From assembly GCF_024346755.1 (NCBI RefSeq), contig NZ_AP024862.1, positions 62,001 to 126,000 of the forward strand: DNA of 64,000 nucleotides, read 5' to 3'. The DNA is from Vibrio aerogenes (lineage in GTDB: Bacteria > Pseudomonadota > Gammaproteobacteria > Enterobacterales > Vibrionaceae). Both the position numbers and the translations under genes were made by a program. The notes beneath the pieces are model-generated. The model saw nothing but the letters and a program-made list of their open reading frames with translations, did not search any database and had not been told where the DNA came from. Numbering within the stretch: the first letter of the stretch is position 1; each line of letters opens with the position of its first letter. Positions 55,024 to 63,734 of this stretch are shown one piece after another.

Positions 55024-56136
55024 TTATACTCCCTGATTCAGTGGTGAGGTTGTACCGGCACAGTATCTGACAGAGAGCGCCGCTCTGTCACAGTTGTCGT
55101 TACTCAGATGGCACAGAACCCGCTCTCCGGGCAGATAACGGTGTTGAAAACCATCCATCGCCATCGCAAGCATCGCGATGCCGGAAACACAGCCGGTTTC
55201 CCCGATATGTGATGCCGGGTGCCAGAGCGGTTGCTCGGGGATACGGCGAGTCAGGTTTCTGGTTTGTGCCAGACTGGCTTCGCGGAAAAAATACTGCTCA
55301 CCCGATACACTGGCGATGCGCAGCGGGTAATCACAAAAAGGGGTTTGCGCCGCATCACAGGCTTGCCTGATAGCTGCGGTTAAACCTTCGGCTCTGGAAA
55401 CGTCGGGGCTGAATAACGGTGCAGGCTCGTCTGCACTGGCGACGCCATCAATCAAATAAGGGCTGGCGTGTTGTTCTGCCCGGCCAACCACCAGAATCCC
55501 GGCGGCCTCTGAGGGGACGAATCCATCAGTGTTATCTTCGCCGTTACCGGAAGTCAGCAAGCGCCGCTTGTCCGTCATGGGGTCGCTGTCCCAGCGGCCT
55601 GCCAGTAAACTGCTCAGTGTTTGCGGAAACAGCCAGCTGTCTGTCGCCATAATCATCACCTTGTCATAGTCTGTGGTGGTTAATATTTCCTGAGCCCTGA
55701 CCAGCTGATGTGCCAGGGCACAGCGTCCCTGACCAAAAAATTCAAGCCAGTTGCGGATAAATTTCCCCTGAAACACCGGCAGTTGTGCCAGCGCATCAAA
55801 TACCCGTTGACGGGTCTCTGCGAAACTGACCAGCCCGGCCCGTTCCGGCCCGGGCAGTGCACACAGCACCGGCAGGCTGTCATACTGGTGGGTTAAATCC
55901 TGCCGGGCCAGTTCAAGCAGTCGGGCCATACGGGTGAACCCCCGGACATTCGGGTTAAACGGCACTTCTGCCAGCGGGTATAAGCTGTTTTCCGGATGCA
56001 CAAATGCATCATATCCGGCCCGCATCGCTGCGCTGGTTTCTTTCCAGCCGGTGGCCAGTGAGGTGACTAAGCCAATATCCAGAACCGATAAAGGGGCATC
56101 GGCTGTAATAGCTGGTGTGAATAATTCAGTTTTCAT
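55024..56136 (-). CDS. Thiolase/ketosynthase-fold protein of T6SS islands
   Basis: A 370-residue protein related to beta-ketoacyl synthases (SVLDIGLVTSLATGWKETSAAMRAGYDAF, then DYDKVMIMATDSWLFPQTLSSLLAGR). The usual nucleophilic Cys is replaced: the matching strand reads ATDSW. It may therefore be a non-catalytic fold reused in secretion. Such genes recur between DUF2169 and DUF4150 genes. It overlaps DUF2169 by 4 bp (ATGA). Confidence 0.78.
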   Translation of the reverse strand: MKTELFTPAITADAPLSVLDIGLVTSLATGWKETSAAMRAGYDAFVHPENSLYPLAEVPFNPNVRGFTRMARLLELARQDLTHQYDSLPVLCALPGPERAGLVSFAETRQRVFDALAQLPVFQGKFIRNWLEFFGQGRCALAHQLVRAQEILTTTDYDKVMIMATDSWLFPQTLSSLLAGRWDSDPMTDKRRLLTSGNGEDNTDGFVPSEAAGILVVGRAEQHASPYLIDGVASADEPAPLFSPDVSRAEGLTAAIRQACDAAQTPFCDYPLRIASVSGEQYFFREASLAQTRNLTRRIPEQPLWHPASHIGETGCVSGIAMLAMAMDGFQHRYLPGERVLCHLSNDNCDRAALSVRYCAGTTSPLNQGV

Positions 56137-57215
56137 CCAATCCTTTTCCCCTTATCTGCCACAAATGTTTTGCCGGTCATCCGGGCATGACGCCAGCCCC
56201 GTGTCGGGGTGCCAACCAGAATGGTGTCCACTTCTTCCGGCGTTCTGTGAACAGGCCAGTTTGCCCGCCAGACGATACTGAAGCGGTTCAGTTCCGGTTC
56301 GATAATGAGTGTGTCGGCCTGAGGCGATAACACATGCTCGGTACCGTGGTGATCAATCACCGCCATATAGACGGCGTTTTCCGGAATTTTAAATGTGAGT
56401 GTTCCCTCCGGGGAGACGCCGTGCAGGGTAACGGTTTCTCCGCCCTGAAGGTATGCGGTTTGTTGATCCGGCGGCGCACACTGATAAAAGCGTTCGTCGA
56501 AATCATCCGGCAGAAACGGACGAACCTGCTCAATCCAGTGTTGATCATAAGTGCCGCCAAACTGATGTCTGGGTGCCCAGTTGCGGGCAATGGGGCCAAA
56601 GGATTGCGGGGCATAATTCAGCGATGGATCAACGACTGGTTTGCCGGTTTCATGCGTCTGCGGGCCGGGTTTTCCTTCGATGGCTTTGAAGGGATGCAAA
56701 GGCATAAAGCCGCGGCCGACCGGGTTTGCCATACAGACTTTCACCTGTCCTTTATCCTGTTGCGTCAAATCGGTGCCGCCAAAAGCGAGATCATAACTGA
56801 CCGGCTGAGCGGTAAAGGGTTGTGGCGGCGTCAGGCTGGCCCACTTTGTCCATTTACAGGCACCCGTCACCACAAAGAATTTGGCAATATTGCTGACTTC
56901 TAACCCAACCTGAACCTGCTCTGCTGATTTTCCCTGAGGTGCATGCGCGCAGGCGTGCATGATCACATCACAGAAGGGTTTCACCGAAGGAAAGTCATTT
57001 TCGTAAACCGGCGCACTCAGGCCCGGCTCGCCGGTAAATGTATCGGTTTCCTGAATTGGCAGCGCCTCAGACTCCGGCAACAGGCAGGGTCTGGTATTTT
57101 CAGGGGCTTTGATGGGCCAGCTGCCTTTGGCGATCATCACGATCCCGCTGCGGCCATCCTTAAATAATGCACTGGCGTATGATGCCTGTAGCTTTGATGC
57201 GTTATGAAGTTCCAT
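56133..57215 (-). CDS. DUF2169 family protein (T6SS effector adaptor)
   Basis: A 360-residue protein of the DUF2169 family, which helps load PAAR/DUF4150 effectors onto VgrG. Typical segments are MIAKGSWPIKAPENTRPCLLPE, FCDVIMHACAHAPQGKSAEQVQVGLEV, SYDLAFGGTD, NPVGRGF and APQSFGPIARNWAPR. The frame is open to 57320 inside the preceding gene; the ATG at 57215 is the likely start because it follows that gene's stop by 10 bp. Confidence 0.88.
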   Translation of the reverse strand: MELHNASKLQASYASALFKDGRSGIVMIAKGSWPIKAPENTRPCLLPESEALPIQETDTFTGEPGLSAPVYENDFPSVKPFCDVIMHACAHAPQGKSAEQVQVGLEVSNIAKFFVVTGACKWTKWASLTPPQPFTAQPVSYDLAFGGTDLTQQDKGQVKVCMANPVGRGFMPLHPFKAIEGKPGPQTHETGKPVVDPSLNYAPQSFGPIARNWAPRHQFGGTYDQHWIEQVRPFLPDDFDERFYQCAPPDQQTAYLQGGETVTLHGVSPEGTLTFKIPENAVYMAVIDHHGTEHVLSPQADTLIIEPELNRFSIVWRANWPVHRTPEEVDTILVGTPTRGWRHARMTGKTFVADKGKRIG

Positions 57216-57225
57216 AGGCTGACAG

Positions 57226-57696
57226 CTAATTAAGTTTGACGGAACCGCCTTTGATGCGGTTGGCGCCATATGAACGACTGGAGATGCTTTCTCCGCTGAT
57301 ACTGACCCGGCCAAACTCATCCAGAGAGATGCGGCTTTTACCGCATGCTAAGGTGAGCTGTTTTTCAGCGTTGAGACTGAGGGTTTCAGGCACCGCATTT
57401 GGCTGATAAATCAGGCCGGTCACCAGTGGCTGACGGATATCATGTTCGATAAATGTCACACTGCACCGTTTGCCGATATCGTCATCACAGACAGGTGTGT
57501 TTGTCAGCGCTTCGGCCAGATAATCCAGCTGAGGTAAATCAATCCAGAGCCGGTTTTCTTCATCAATCTCGGCAATGGTTGCGATATAAGTTGACTCCGG
57601 GTTCAGGGAAGCGACCTTTTCCGTATGGCTGGTGACTTCTTCCAGTAAATCTTTGGTCACCACCTCATCAGGGGAAGACTGCGTTTTTCTTTCCAC
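57226..57696 (-). CDS. DUF6484-like protein of the VgrG island
   Basis: A 156-residue protein with an OB-like core (YIATIAEIDEENRLWIDLPQLDY, then IGKRCSVTFIEHDIRQPLVTGLIYQ) similar to the small DUF6484 proteins found after VgrG genes. The C-terminus (LACGKSRISLDEFGRVSISGESISS) resembles VgrG tip strands. It starts with GTG behind GGAG that overlaps the end of vgrG, so it is coupled to it. Confidence 0.7.
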   Translation of the reverse strand: MERKTQSSPDEVVTKDLLEEVTSHTEKVASLNPESTYIATIAEIDEENRLWIDLPQLDYLAEALTNTPVCDDDIGKRCSVTFIEHDIRQPLVTGLIYQPNAVPETLSLNAEKQLTLACGKSRISLDEFGRVSISGESISSRSYGANRIKGGSVKLN

Positions 57697-57699
57697 TGG

Positions 57700-59763
57700 T
57701 TAATTCTCCAATACTTTTTTGCCTTTAATCACCACATTCTGTTTGGCTTTGGTTTTGATTTCACCACTGCCGGACAGGGTGATATCCACACCTTTGAGAA
57801 TAATGGTGCCGTCAGATTTCATGGTCAGGCTGGCTTTGCCGGTAGTCAGGGTGATTTCATCGCCGGCATCATAGGCAATTTTCTTTGCCACAGAGGTTGA
57901 TTTGGAACCACCAATTTGGCTGGTATCCGATAAACCGACACTTTTATTCATCGCTGCCCCGACACTCACCTGATAAGCAGCACCAATGGTCAGCGCTTTC
58001 GCAGCGCCCACGGATTCCGCTTTGGCAATCGCAATGGTTTCAGCCTGATTGCCTTTGATGGTCACGACCTCATTGCCGCCAACCGTTTCTTTGCGGTCAT
58101 TGCCGATGGTGATGGTTTCGTTATTGCCGACGCTTTCTGTACGGTCATTGCCGATGGTGATAGTTTCGTTATTGCCGACATTTTCAGTGCGATCATGCCC
58201 GACCTGAGTGGTCTCATCATTGTTCACCACATTATTCTGGTCTTTCTGGGCGTGCATGAAGATTTCTTCCACACCGGCCTGATCTTCAAAGCGGATCTCG
58301 TTAAAACCTTCGCCCTGATGGGTCTGGGTGCGGATCACGGTGCGGGTTTTGTTGTCCGGCAGCGGGTAAGGAGAGAGGTTGCTGGCGTGATAGGTACGAC
58401 CGGTAATAATTGGTTGATCCGGATCGCCATTAAGGAAAGAGACAATCACTTCGTGACCGATGCGGGGAATGGCAATAAAACCGTATTGGGTGCCAGCCCA
58501 GCCATGGGCCACCCGCACCCAGCAGGAGCTTTTTTCATCCGAACTGCCGTAGCGGTCCCACGGGAACTGAACTTTCACCCGGCCATGTTCATCACAGTAG
58601 ATTTCTTCTCCGGCGGGGCCGGTGACGGTGGCAATACAGGGACCATCAACCTGTGGTTTGGGCTGGATTTGTGCCCGCCAGACTAAATCGCCGGGGATCA
58701 GCGTGAACTGGTTTTGGTAGGTGGTGGCACCGCTGCTGCCATCTTCCTCCAGTGCCTGCGGCTGAGTGCCGGTATGCGTTGCGGCGACGGTCAGCCACTT
58801 GCGGTTCATCGCCGGGTCAAGATGCTCGATCAAGCTGAATTTTTGTCCGGCCTGAATGCGGGGTTCGTCGCTGCTGCCGGTGACGGTGTGTGCCGTGCGG
58901 CGCAGATATTCCATCCGGATTTGGCTGAACGCCTTGCCATTGCCGTCATCTTTAAACCGGCCCGGATGGTCAAAGTATTCGTAAGTCTGATTCTGGTAGT
59001 CCATCGCTTTACCATCCACGGTTTGTGTGAACGGGTAGGATGGTTTTTTAAAGCTATAGTCCTGCATTTGCAGTGTGCTGACTTCGGCCTGTTTATGCTC
59101 GGTGAGCGTGGTGACACAGGCCAGTTCATTCGCGCCGCCGGACAGAGCGTTGTAGAGCACCGGCGCACCCAGCACCGGAAAGCCTTCCGGATTATCGGTG
59201 ATGATTAACGTGTGCTTGCTGTCTTCATGGCTGAAGGTATACATCATACCTTCTTCAGCCGCGAGGCGATGGAAAAAAGCTAAATCACTTTCCCGGTACT
59301 GCACACAGAACTCACGGGTTGCCGGGGGACGTTTGAGGGAGAAGCTGAAGTCACTGATACCCATTTCCCCGAGCAGGGTGGTGAGGATTTCCTGAGCATT
59401 TTTTTGCTGGAAAATCCGGCTGTTCTGTCGCAGGGATAAGCGTTCAAGTGAGGGAACTAAGGTAATGGCATAAAAAGTGTGGTGGTGACCGGTGTCGCCT
59501 TTACTGAAGTTGCGGATAATGCCATGAACTTTCTGCACCACCTGGCCGTTTTTAATCACTTCCAGCAGGGCTTTGCTGTCGACCATTGCATCCGCAGTAT
59601 GGCTGCTGCGGCGGCTGGCGATGTCAATCTGGTAGCGGTAACCGCAGATTGGGTTGCCGGTGTCCCGTGAGTCGGAAATGGATTCATACCCCTGAAACTG
59701 ACGCACGACTAAAGTCGGGTCGCTGACACCATCAATGGTCAGCCGGAAATTCAGCGTTCTCAT
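57700..59763 (-). CDS. vgrG: VgrG spike protein of the type VI secretion system
   Basis: A 687-residue spike protein that forms the trimeric tip of the T6SS needle. The N-terminal gp27-like part (about 1-380) includes FCVQYRESDLAFFHRLAAEEGMMYTFSHE. The gp5 OB part has EIYCDEHGRVKVQFPWDRYGS and RVAHGWAGTQYGFIAIPRIGHEVIVSFLNGDPDQPIITGR. The rest is a beta-helix of repeated units (VGNNETITIGNDRTES), ending without an added toxin domain. The ATG at 59763 is preferred to the upstream GTG. No core T6SS genes are in the window, so this is an orphan VgrG island. Confidence 0.95.
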   Translation of the reverse strand: MRTLNFRLTIDGVSDPTLVVRQFQGYESISDSRDTGNPICGYRYQIDIASRRSSHTADAMVDSKALLEVIKNGQVVQKVHGIIRNFSKGDTGHHHTFYAITLVPSLERLSLRQNSRIFQQKNAQEILTTLLGEMGISDFSFSLKRPPATREFCVQYRESDLAFFHRLAAEEGMMYTFSHEDSKHTLIITDNPEGFPVLGAPVLYNALSGGANELACVTTLTEHKQAEVSTLQMQDYSFKKPSYPFTQTVDGKAMDYQNQTYEYFDHPGRFKDDGNGKAFSQIRMEYLRRTAHTVTGSSDEPRIQAGQKFSLIEHLDPAMNRKWLTVAATHTGTQPQALEEDGSSGATTYQNQFTLIPGDLVWRAQIQPKPQVDGPCIATVTGPAGEEIYCDEHGRVKVQFPWDRYGSSDEKSSCWVRVAHGWAGTQYGFIAIPRIGHEVIVSFLNGDPDQPIITGRTYHASNLSPYPLPDNKTRTVIRTQTHQGEGFNEIRFEDQAGVEEIFMHAQKDQNNVVNNDETTQVGHDRTENVGNNETITIGNDRTESVGNNETITIGNDRKETVGGNEVVTIKGNQAETIAIAKAESVGAAKALTIGAAYQVSVGAAMNKSVGLSDTSQIGGSKSTSVAKKIAYDAGDEITLTTGKASLTMKSDGTIILKGVDITLSGSGEIKTKAKQNVVIKGKKVLEN
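58080..58210. repeat. Internal tandem repeats in vgrG
   Basis: Near-identical units of about 45 bp (ttgccgatggtgatggtttcg, then ttattgccgac and a variable nine bases) encode the repeated beta-helix turns. They are prone to unit gain or loss in frame. Confidence 0.7.
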
Positions 59764-59916
59764 ATTCAACACCTGTATTAATGCATTTGCGTATTCTATA
59801 TTGATTTATTTGCAATTATCAAGCATTCATATGACAAGTATATGTTTACAGAGATTTTTATCGCATGAAACATTGCTCCTGCGATGAAGCGTGGGTGAGA
59901 AGCCTGATTCAGCGGT

Positions 59917-60102
59917 CTATCTGAATTGAAGATCTGAGGTGTGTCCGGCAATCTGATCAGCAAACAGCTGAGCGATTTGCGCCAGTACCTGACAGCTTTG
60001 TACTAACGCTGCTTTTTCTTCTGAGGTCAGTTGGTTGCCATTATCCGGAACAGAAGTGCGTTGTACGACTTCAAACCAGAATGTAAGCTCTTCGAGGTCC
60101 AT
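59917..60102 (-). CDS. Small unknown protein
   Basis: A 61-residue helical protein (MDLEELTFWFEVVQRTSV, then SEEKAALVQSCQVLAQIAQLFADQIAG), not recognised. It has a GGAAAAAG Shine-Dalgarno. It lies alone between vgrG and the methyltransferase gene. Support is limited to its ribosome site and plausible composition. Confidence 0.45.
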   Translation of the reverse strand: MDLEELTFWFEVVQRTSVPDNGNQLTSEEKAALVQSCQVLAQIAQLFADQIAGHTSDLQFR

Positions 60103-60263
60103 CTTTTTCCATTCGCCAGTTGCAAAGAAGCGGCTAAGCCTGCCTGATTCAATTCTCCGGTATCGATGATCCGGAGAAAAATACGGGTTGACGACTCATA
60201 TTTCATCACTGAGATGATAATATGCAACAAGGCTTTCTAAGATAGAGGATTCTCTTATTTTGA

Positions 60264-60286
60264 CCATACGGGAAAAACCCGTATGG
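60264..60286. other. Perfect hairpin without T run
   Basis: ccatacggg-aaaaa-cccgtatgg is a nine-pair hairpin between the 61-aa gene and the methyltransferase. Neither side shows a good T tract, so it may not be a terminator. No gene was seen in the rest of 60103-60417. Confidence 0.6.
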
Positions 60287-60417
60287 CATATTTCTGAGGT
60301 TCTGGCATCAATGAGTCTGCTTGAAAATCCCCCTTGCGATGAGGGAAGGAAAATACACCGGGTTGAATTTTTAGTGTCATTTCATTTACATGTTGTTAAA
60401 GGTAACGAACCATTCTT

Positions 60418-61137
60418 ATGAGCCATTTTATTCAGAAAAAGCATTTGCTTGCAGAAATAAGACAGGGTGATTTTACGCATCCTGAAGATAGAAAAGCGGT
60501 GGATTTTGCTATCAGTAAAATCGATTTTTCAGCCAAACAAAACATATTGGATGTCGGCTCCGGACTGGGTGGTACCGTCGATATGCTGAATCAGCAGGCC
60601 AGAACGACCGGGCTGGATCAGGATATTAAGGCGATTGATTATTCCCGGCGTCAGTATCCACATTGCCGGTTTATCCATGGTGATGTGGCAGATATCCGTC
60701 AACTGACTCAGGAAACGTATGATCTGATGACCATCTTTTCTGCCTTTTACGCTTTCCCGGATCAACATCAGGCCTGTATCGAACTGTCCGGCAGAGCCCG
60801 GCCAAAAACGGACTTGCTGGTTTTTGATTACTCATCCAACAGCAGATTCACGAAGAACCTGTTTCATGATGATGATTCTCCGTTCAATCCTGTCGCACTG
60901 GATCGTGTTGAAGCGATTTTCTCTCCATGGACCATCAAACAAGTCGACGATGTGACCGACATGTTTTACGGCAGTTACCAGAATATTCTGAACCGGATGG
61001 AAGCCAGTCAGTCAACACTCTGCCATAATCACGGCCAGCGGGCTTATGACACAGTGTATGATTCATTTACAAGACTGATGACTAATTTTGATGCAGGTAC
61101 GCTTGGCGGGTGTCTGGTTCACGCTCAAATTGAATGA
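60418..61137 (+). CDS. Class I SAM-dependent methyltransferase
   Basis: A 239-residue methyltransferase with the SAM-binding motif I NILDVGSGLGGTVDML, an acidic post-I loop (TGLDQDIKAIDYS) and motif II-like YDLMTIFSAFYAFPD. The substrate is not known; small-molecule (quinone or sterol-type) enzymes look similar. It converges on the MFS gene with a 56-bp overlap of the coding ends. Confidence 0.85.
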   Translation: MSHFIQKKHLLAEIRQGDFTHPEDRKAVDFAISKIDFSAKQNILDVGSGLGGTVDMLNQQARTTGLDQDIKAIDYSRRQYPHCRFIHGDVADIRQLTQETYDLMTIFSAFYAFPDQHQACIELSGRARPKTDLLVFDYSSNSRFTKNLFHDDDSPFNPVALDRVEAIFSPWTIKQVDDVTDMFYGSYQNILNRMEASQSTLCHNHGQRAYDTVYDSFTRLMTNFDAGTLGGCLVHAQIE

Positions 61138-62371
61138 GCAGGATCAGGCTAACCAATAGCACGACGCCAATCATGAGCGCCGGAATCATTAAGATCCCGG
61201 TGTGATGAATGAGCCAGGTTGCAATCAGGGGGGAGAATCCACCGAAAAACACAGCTGGCAATGTGAATGTTACGTTCATGCCGATGCCTCTGACCTGCGA
61301 TTGAAATAAGCTGCCGATAAAGCTGAGTGCAATCGCATCGATTACGCCAATCAGTACAGAAAAAATGATGCTGATCGTTGCCAGAGTGAAGTCGCTCTGA
61401 TCTTGAATCAGCCAGTAAAATAAAGCGATAACCGCAACGATTTCAATATAGAAAAAGTGAAATAAAACTTTCCGGCCGTCAAACCTGATCAGGGCCAACC
61501 CGGTCAGGATGACGGTTGCGACCATCACCAGAATACTGAGCGTGTTGAATGCTGATGCGGTTAATTTGGGGACATTTAAAAACAGTTGCAGGTAAGTTGG
61601 CAGCCAGATAAACATCAGATAAAACGAGATCTGCAAGGAAGCAATCACAACAAAGCCGGTCATAAAAGCCCGTTTGTGCTGACAGATTGCCGACAGATAG
61701 TGAACGGGGGCAGCATCACTTTTCTGAACCGGATGTTTTTTATCCATCAGCGCTAAATCTTTTCTCAGCCAAAACAGAAATATCATCAGGGGAATGGAAA
61801 AATAGAAAGGGTACTTCCATGCACCTGCGGTAATTTCAGTTTGCGTCAGTGTGGCATTCATGACCGTGATAGTCAGTGAAGACAGCAGAACACCAATCAA
61901 CGAACTGCAATTGACCAGAGCACAGGCGAGACGTTTAAATTTCGGCTCTGTGTGGTTGTAGGCAAAAGTTGCAGTGACCGGCAGCTCTCCGCCGGCAGCA
62001 AATCCCTGTATCAGGCGAACCAGTACCAACAGGACCGGCGCTATAATACCAATCGACTCATAACTGGGGATAACGATAATGGCGATCGGTGGGAATGCCA
62101 TCATCAGCATGGATATTCTCGCGGCTTTTGACGTGGAAGCGTGATCGGACAACCAGCCAAAGAACACACTGCCGAATGGCCGTGCCAGATAACTCAGCGC
62201 AAATACACCAAAGGTCTCAATCGCCGCGGAGACCGGATCAGAAGAGGAAAAAAAGTGCTGACCGATGGCGGTATACAGGAAAGCAAAAACAATATACTCG
62301 TACCATTCGAAGACATTTGAAACCGTGGTGATTTGGATAATTTTACGTAATTTTAATGTTTCTCTTTTCAT
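61082..62371 (-). CDS. MFS transporter of the metabolite:H+ symporter (ProP-like) family
   Basis: A 429-residue, 12-helix inner-membrane transporter. The N-terminus is typical of the MHS group (SNVFEWYEYIVFAFLYTAIGQHFFSS, then YLARPFGSVFFGWLSDHAST with the D-x2-G-R-like loop). GFAAGGELPVTATFAYNHTE also fits. Substrates in this family are betaine, proline, citrate, ketoglutarate or shikimate; the one here is unknown. It overlaps the upstream regulator gene by 29 bp, so the two are one operon. Confidence 0.9.
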   Translation of the reverse strand: MKRETLKLRKIIQITTVSNVFEWYEYIVFAFLYTAIGQHFFSSSDPVSAAIETFGVFALSYLARPFGSVFFGWLSDHASTSKAARISMLMMAFPPIAIIVIPSYESIGIIAPVLLVLVRLIQGFAAGGELPVTATFAYNHTEPKFKRLACALVNCSSLIGVLLSSLTITVMNATLTQTEITAGAWKYPFYFSIPLMIFLFWLRKDLALMDKKHPVQKSDAAPVHYLSAICQHKRAFMTGFVVIASLQISFYLMFIWLPTYLQLFLNVPKLTASAFNTLSILVMVATVILTGLALIRFDGRKVLFHFFYIEIVAVIALFYWLIQDQSDFTLATISIIFSVLIGVIDAIALSFIGSLFQSQVRGIGMNVTFTLPAVFFGGFSPLIATWLIHHTGILMIPALMIGVVLLVSLILLIQFEREPDTRQAYLHQN

Positions 62372-63101
62372 TTCTTATTAATTCCAGAAGGACAGTCCAA
62401 AGATATTCGTCTTTCAGTTTGTTTTGCTTGATCTTCCGGATGTTTTCTTCGACGGTTCTGACGGAAATGCCCATTTTGTTTGAAACGGCCTTATGGTTGG
62501 CAAAGACTGCCAGCAGAAGAATCGTTTCCATTTCTCTCAGGGAAGGGCATTTGACAAACAGCGGGTCAACAGAAAGATATTTCAGAAAGTACCGAATAGC
62601 AGATTCGTGAGCGGTGTAGAATTTCACATAAAGATTGAGCAAAGTGATTCTGTCTACGTTATCCGTTAAGTTTTCACTAAAGGTAAAAACAGAGGTCACT
62701 TTATCTGAGAACTGACTGACCATCGGATTTTTCATCATATTCTGAACCCGCAGCGTGCCGTCCTGACAGGGGAGTACTCTCATCAGGTCTTTCCCGGTCT
62801 TGCGCTGTTTGACCACGAAATTATCCAGGTCTGATACGGTTTTATTGTATTCAGCGTGCCAGCGATGTTCTATTTTACAATTGAGTTCTCTCGCATTGAT
62901 ACCAATCAGCTCATTTTGATGACTGAAGCCGAATAACCGGACGCTGGATGGATTTGCGTACAGATATTTTCCCTGGTTGTCTTTTAAGAGAACCGGGTTT
63001 GTCATCTGCTCTGCCAGCTCGACCACATCATCGATGACACAATGGCTTAAAGGTAGCTTTTTGCTCAAAATAAAAGTGAATATATAGTAAATTAAGTGCA
63101 T
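62343..63101 (-). CDS. PAS-LuxR transcriptional regulator
   Basis: A 252-residue regulator. Residues about 25-150 form a PAS sensor (MTNPVLLKDNQGKYLYANPSSVRLFGFSHQNELIG). The C-terminus is a LuxR-type helix-turn-helix (CPSLREMETILLLAVFANHKAVSNKMGISVRTVEENIRKIKQNKL). It probably controls the MFS transporter encoded directly downstream in the same operon. The first 20 residues are hydrophobic and might instead be a mis-called extension. Confidence 0.83.
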   Translation of the reverse strand: MHLIYYIFTFILSKKLPLSHCVIDDVVELAEQMTNPVLLKDNQGKYLYANPSSVRLFGFSHQNELIGINARELNCKIEHRWHAEYNKTVSDLDNFVVKQRKTGKDLMRVLPCQDGTLRVQNMMKNPMVSQFSDKVTSVFTFSENLTDNVDRITLLNLYVKFYTAHESAIRYFLKYLSVDPLFVKCPSLREMETILLLAVFANHKAVSNKMGISVRTVEENIRKIKQNKLKDEYLWTVLLELIRNEKRNIKIT

Positions 63102-63201
63102 TGAATTCTATCACTTATATTTCATCATTCAATCACTCAATCAACTGGAGAGTTAATACTTGTTATGTTATAACAATTCACTTAATAACCGGTCTCATTG
63201 A

Positions 63202-63456
63202 ATGGCTGAGGATCATTGGTTCAGGGATGATGAAGAAGACTGCCCTGATCAAGCTGAATTTATTCGCCGGTTGATTGCTCAGGAAGGAGAACGCATCAAT
63301 AGCTGGAAAGGATATAAACTGCTGGAAAGCAGTTATGGTATCTGCCAGCGTACTTTACCGCTCAACTTCAAAAATCTGGAACAGCGGATATACGAAGAGT
63401 TGAATCGCCTCCGGATGCTGGAGTCAGGTATCGAAAAAATTCTGCTCAATCTGTGA
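63202..63456 (+). CDS. Small unknown protein
   Basis: An 84-residue charged helical protein (DDEEDCPDQAEFIRRLIAQEGERINSWKGYKLLESSYG, then EQRIYEELNRLRMLESGIEKIL), not recognised. It is divergent from the PAS-LuxR gene and 31 bp upstream of the DUF1289 gene, with which it may form an operon. Confidence 0.6.
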   Translation: MAEDHWFRDDEEDCPDQAEFIRRLIAQEGERINSWKGYKLLESSYGICQRTLPLNFKNLEQRIYEELNRLRMLESGIEKILLNL

Positions 63457-63487
63457 ATCATCCGTGAAAAACGTTGAGAACAAAGCG

Positions 63488-63661
63488 ATGAAAAAGCAAA
63501 AAAGTCCCTGTATTGATGTGTGTGATTTCTCTGGCCCCAAAGGATGGTGTCTGGGGTGTGGCAGAACGAGAGAGGAATGCCAACAGTGGAACAAAATGAA
63601 GCCTTATGCGCTGAATAATCTTCGTAAAGCGCTAAAAAAAAGGATGTCGGTGAATGAGTAG
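63488..63661 (+). CDS. DUF1289 family protein
   Basis: A 57-residue protein with the DUF1289 cysteine pattern: SPCIDVCDFSGPKGWCLGCGRTREECQQW (Cys-x3-Cys-x8-Cys-x2-Cys-x6-Cys). It suggests metal or Fe-S binding, but the function is unknown. The frame extends to 63464; the ATG at 63488 fits the family start better. Confidence 0.85.
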   Translation: MKKQKSPCIDVCDFSGPKGWCLGCGRTREECQQWNKMKPYALNNLRKALKKRMSVNE

Positions 63662-63688
63662 CGGAGTGAGTATAAAATAGGCAGCCAT

Positions 63689-63714
63689 AAAAAGAGCCAC
63701 AAACGTGGCTCTGA
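63689..63714 (-). terminator. Terminator shared with that of the 66-aa gene
   Basis: On the minus strand agagccac-gttt-gtggctct is followed by TTTT, ending the ParE-like gene. The hairpin and its flank gttaattcagagccac match the terminator at 32396-32432. Confidence 0.78.
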
Positions 63715-63734
63715 ATTAACTGAGACAATTAACC

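Noticed and set aside
60027..60230. 67-residue minus-strand frame overlapping the 61-aa gene, with a faint resolvase-tail look (NQAGLAASLQLANGKRWTSKSL)
   Set aside because: It overlaps the start of the better-supported small gene, lacks a Shine-Dalgarno and is too short to assign. It could be a gene remnant but I cannot support it.
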